A stretch of DNA of 44,610 nucleotides from Lachnospiraceae bacterium. Lineage in GTDB: Bacteria; Bacillota; Clostridia; Lachnospirales; Lachnospiraceae. Each line of letters opens with the position of its first letter. Positions within the stretch are counted from its first letter, which is position 1. The DNA is taken from assembly GCA_017521985.1 (NCBI GenBank), contig JAFXAZ010000096.1, positions 1-44,610 of the forward strand, given 5' to 3'. The notes below the pieces were generated by a model that searched no databases, was not told where the DNA came from, and saw only the letters and a list, made by a program, of their open reading frames with translations. The position numbers were made by a program, and so were the translations under genes. Shown here piece after piece: positions 42,720 to 44,610 of the stretch.

Positions 42720-43892
42720 ATGAGTAGTGAACTTATGAAACGTGTAATTCAAGAAAATCAAAATTGGATCAACGAAACTTGGAATAAGATAGAAAAGAAG
42801 TTAAGTGTCGTTAGCGTAAGAAGCAGAGAGAAACTGCCATACACAACAATAGAAGGAACACATGACGACAAAAAGGAAAAGAATATTTCTTGGTGGACTA
42901 ACGGGTTTTGGGGTGGCATGATGTGGCTTATGTATGAAGCTACTGGAAATGAAGAATTTCGAAAGACAGCAGAACGTTCGGAAGATCTGTTAGATGGAGC
43001 ATTATTCCAATATAAAAAATTGCATCATGATGTTGGATTTATGTGGCATTTGACAAGTGGTGCGAACTATCGATTGACAGGAAATGAAAAGTCCGGTGCT
43101 AGAAATTTCTTTGCAGCAACTTCTTTGTTCTCACGATACAATATATCTGGTGATTTTATTCGTGCTTGGAATAAAGGCACTTGGGGTGCCAGTACAGATG
43201 GTTATTCCATTATTGACTGTTTGATGAATCTTCCGCTCTTATATTGGGCCTCTGAGGAAGTGGAAGATGAGCGGTTTAAGAAAATTGCAATGAGACATAT
43301 GGATATGGCAATGCGTGATCATATTAGAGAAGATGGAAGTGTGAATCACATTGTAAATCATGAAGTAGACAAAGTTGGTGTTGTTAATGTGCTTGCCGGT
43401 CAGGGATATAGTGAGACATCTTGTTGGTCTCGTGGACTTGCTTGGGCCGTATATGGTTCTGTTATTTCCTATATCCATACTGGTAGGGAATCATATTTAG
43501 AAGCTGCAAAAAAGACAGCAAACTACTTCATTGAGCATTGCAAAAAGACGGATTATCTTCCAGTGATAGACTTTGCAGCACCGGATACTCCAGTGTATTA
43601 CGACAGTACAGCGGGCGTATGTACTGCATGTGGATTATTAGAGATTGCAAAATATGTTTCTGAAGAAAAGTCTAGATATTATACCGAGGAAGCAATTAAA
43701 ATTTTGAAAGCATGCGATAAGCATTTCTGTAATTACGAAGTAAGTGAAGATGCGTTAGTATTAATGGGTAGCGAACGATATCCGCATACAGATAATGCAA
43801 TGAAGGGCGTACATATTCCGATTATTTATGGTGATTTTTTCTTTGTGGAAGCGATGTGTAAGTTGAGAGGGCGAGAGTTTTTAATCTGGTAG
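42720..43892 (+). CDS. GH88/GH105 unsaturated uronyl hydrolase
   Basis: 390 residues, (alpha/alpha)6 barrel. The catalytic pair fits Asp104 in HHDVGFMW and Asp166 in IIDCLMNLPLLY, as in unsaturated glucuronyl hydrolases (Asp88 and Asp149 in Bacillus GL1 UGL). Other markers are SWWTNGFWGGMMW, CWSRGLAWAVYG and YYDSTAGVCTACGLLE. No signal peptide; it acts in the cytoplasm on 4,5-unsaturated uronyl oligosaccharides made by polysaccharide lyases and releases the unsaturated uronate (DEH precursor). It is the clearest sign that the locus handles a uronic-acid polysaccharide. The ribosome site is weak, six bases after the previous stop, so translational coupling is likely. Confidence 0.9.
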   Translation: MSSELMKRVIQENQNWINETWNKIEKKLSVVSVRSREKLPYTTIEGTHDDKKEKNISWWTNGFWGGMMWLMYEATGNEEFRKTAERSEDLLDGALFQYKKLHHDVGFMWHLTSGANYRLTGNEKSGARNFFAATSLFSRYNISGDFIRAWNKGTWGASTDGYSIIDCLMNLPLLYWASEEVEDERFKKIAMRHMDMAMRDHIREDGSVNHIVNHEVDKVGVVNVLAGQGYSETSCWSRGLAWAVYGSVISYIHTGRESYLEAAKKTANYFIEHCKKTDYLPVIDFAAPDTPVYYDSTAGVCTACGLLEIAKYVSEEKSRYYTEEAIKILKACDKHFCNYEVSEDALVLMGSERYPHTDNAMKGVHIPIIYGDFFFVEAMCKLRGREFLIW

Positions 43893-44066
43893 AGAGTTAT
43901 ACAAAGAGTGTTCTTTGATTGGAAAAAGATAACATATTGCCTTTTGAGTTTAATTGAGATGATTGATTAATGATATACGATGGATGACTTTGAGTGTAAA
44001 GTCACAGAAAATGTAAGTGAAAATACATAGTCGATGGGAATTTCATTACAATTGGATATGTTATGC

Positions 44067-44102
44067 AAAAAGCAGGTGGCTCGATTGGCTGTCTGCTTTT
44101 TT
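44067..44102 (+). terminator. Terminator of the hydrolase operon
   Basis: AAAAAGCAG (44067-44075) and CTGCTTTTTT (44093-44102) form a stem with a T-run directly after the loop. It lies about 175 bases past the GH88 stop. Confidence 0.75.
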
Positions 44103-44169
44103 AGTGGGCGAAATTTGTAATTGTTCCCCGACAAATAGCTATTTTTTTACTTTACCGTGGTTTAATATG

Positions 44170-44209
44170 CGAGACAAATGGTGCGAAAGTCTGTTTGTCT
44201 CGTTTTTTT
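44170..44209 (+). terminator. Second terminator-like hairpin in the leader of the last gene
   Basis: CGAGACAAA (44170-44178) and TTTGTCTCG (44194-44202) pair perfectly, followed by seven T. It may end transcripts from the left or act as an attenuator for the gene at 44275. Confidence 0.75.
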
Positions 44210-44227
44210 ATGCTCGTGGTCCTCCAA

Positions 44228-44267
44228 CCCTTTCTGAAACTGAAAAAACAATCAGAATCAGAAAGGG
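44228..44267 (+). promoter_or_regulatory. Inverted repeat enclosing the ribosome site
   Basis: CCCTTTCTGA (44228-44237) is the exact reverse complement of TCAGAAAGGG (44258-44267), with a 20-base loop. The AAAGGG arm is the likely Shine-Dalgarno of the ATG at 44275, so the hairpin could shut translation when folded. Confidence 0.55.
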
Positions 44268-44274
44268 AAAAAAG

Positions 44275-44610
44275 ATGAAAGAACGTGAAAAATACATCAT
44301 CGTGATCGGCGGAGAAGCAATAGAAGTGACACCGGAAGTATATGAGGTTTACTACCGAGCAGAAAGAAAAGAAAGGCATTTCATGTATGAGCTAAAGGCC
44401 GGAAGGACCAGGATTGATAAAATAACGGGAGAAAAAATTATTCTGCCAAGTCTGGAAGATTCCTATGATCGGCTGGTTGAGGCAAGCCAGCAGTTTGGAA
44501 ACTGTACATACGATTTGGAAGAAGAGGTGCTATCTAATCTGATGGTGGAAAAATTGAATTGGGCACTTGCAGCTTTAAGCTATGATGAAGCAGAAATTAT
44601 TCAAAAATTG
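44275..44610 (+). CDS. Small sigma-70-like regulator of an integrative element (5' partial)
   Basis: The first 112 residues run off the right edge. The N-terminus reads YIIVIGGEAIEVTPEVYEVY, then a basic ERKERHF stretch, and later LEEEVLSNLMVEKLNWALAA followed by LSYDEAEIIQKL, the start of a region-4 helix bundle. This pattern matches the small sigma-70 family or helix-turn-helix proteins that occur in Firmicute conjugative elements. The gene starts seven bases after AAAGGG. The HTH itself lies past the window, so the assignment is by memory of the family and moderate. Confidence 0.6.
   Translation, partial: MKEREKYIIVIGGEAIEVTPEVYEVYYRAERKERHFMYELKAGRTRIDKITGEKIILPSLEDSYDRLVEASQQFGNCTYDLEEEVLSNLMVEKLNWALAALSYDEAEIIQKL

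Larger units (their letters stand above)
43893..44274 (+). other. Non-coding stretch between the sugar locus and the next gene
   Basis: 382 bases without a credible gene. It holds the terminator of the hydrolase unit (44067-44102), a second terminator-like hairpin (44170-44209) and a hairpin covering the ribosome site of the next gene (44228-44267). The first 170 bases show nothing recognisable. Confidence 0.7.

Overview
The window reads as low-GC Gram-positive DNA, most likely from a gut Clostridia or Lachnospiraceae bacterium. The grounds are strong AGGAGG-type ribosome sites, LplA/LplB/YtcP-type sugar ABC transporters, AraC regulators with a membrane sensor, InlB-type repeats and a group II intron. 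No rRNA, tRNA or CRISPR was seen, so the genus cannot be fixed.

Left part (1-6819): the tail of a Tad/Flp-type pilus cluster. It holds the end of one gene, a TadE-like minor pilin candidate, a SAF-domain CpaB/RcpC-like protein, a membrane-anchored acidic protein ending in Cys-pair motifs, a 1364-residue secreted Gly-rich/InlB-repeat adhesin, and an A24-like prepilin peptidase. The genes overlap or nearly touch.

Middle (6994-11929): two coupled FAD-dependent oxidoreductase genes with a downstream AraC regulator, an AraC remnant, and an AraC gene on the minus strand that is divergent from the large operon.

Main operon (11930-25160): thirteen tightly spaced or overlapping stages of sugar catabolism. 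They are an SDR dehydrogenase, a galactonate-dehydratase-like enolase enzyme, a KDPG-type aldolase, a UlaG-like metallo-lactonase, a GH42-like glycosidase, a GlcD/AGPS-like flavoprotein, a two-cluster Fe-S protein, an FGGY kinase, an EtfB-EtfA fusion, a KduI/IolB-like isomerase and a GH3 glycosidase. After these come a lipoprotein sugar-binding protein, a terminator and two ABC permeases (25372-28972).

Right part: a complete group II intron (28973 to about 30848) sits immediately after the last permease stop codon. It is followed by a membrane sensor/AraC regulator, a 2217-residue secreted heparinase II/III-type polysaccharide lyase, a GH37-like enzyme, a serine hydrolase of the beta-lactamase fold and a GH88/GH105 unsaturated uronyl hydrolase. 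The window ends in a 5' partial gene for a small sigma-70-like protein of the kind found on Firmicute integrative elements.

Working model (inference): the secreted lyase cuts a uronic-acid-containing polysaccharide at the cell surface. The ABC transporter imports oligosaccharides, and cytoplasmic GH88, GH3, GH42-like, GH37-like and esterase-like enzymes take them apart. The released sugars go through isomerase, dehydrogenase, lactonase, dehydratase and aldolase steps to pyruvate-level products. An ETF-linked flavoprotein/Fe-S pair oxidises a hydroxyacid or related intermediate. The ETF-linked redox module inside a glycan-use operon is the most unusual part.
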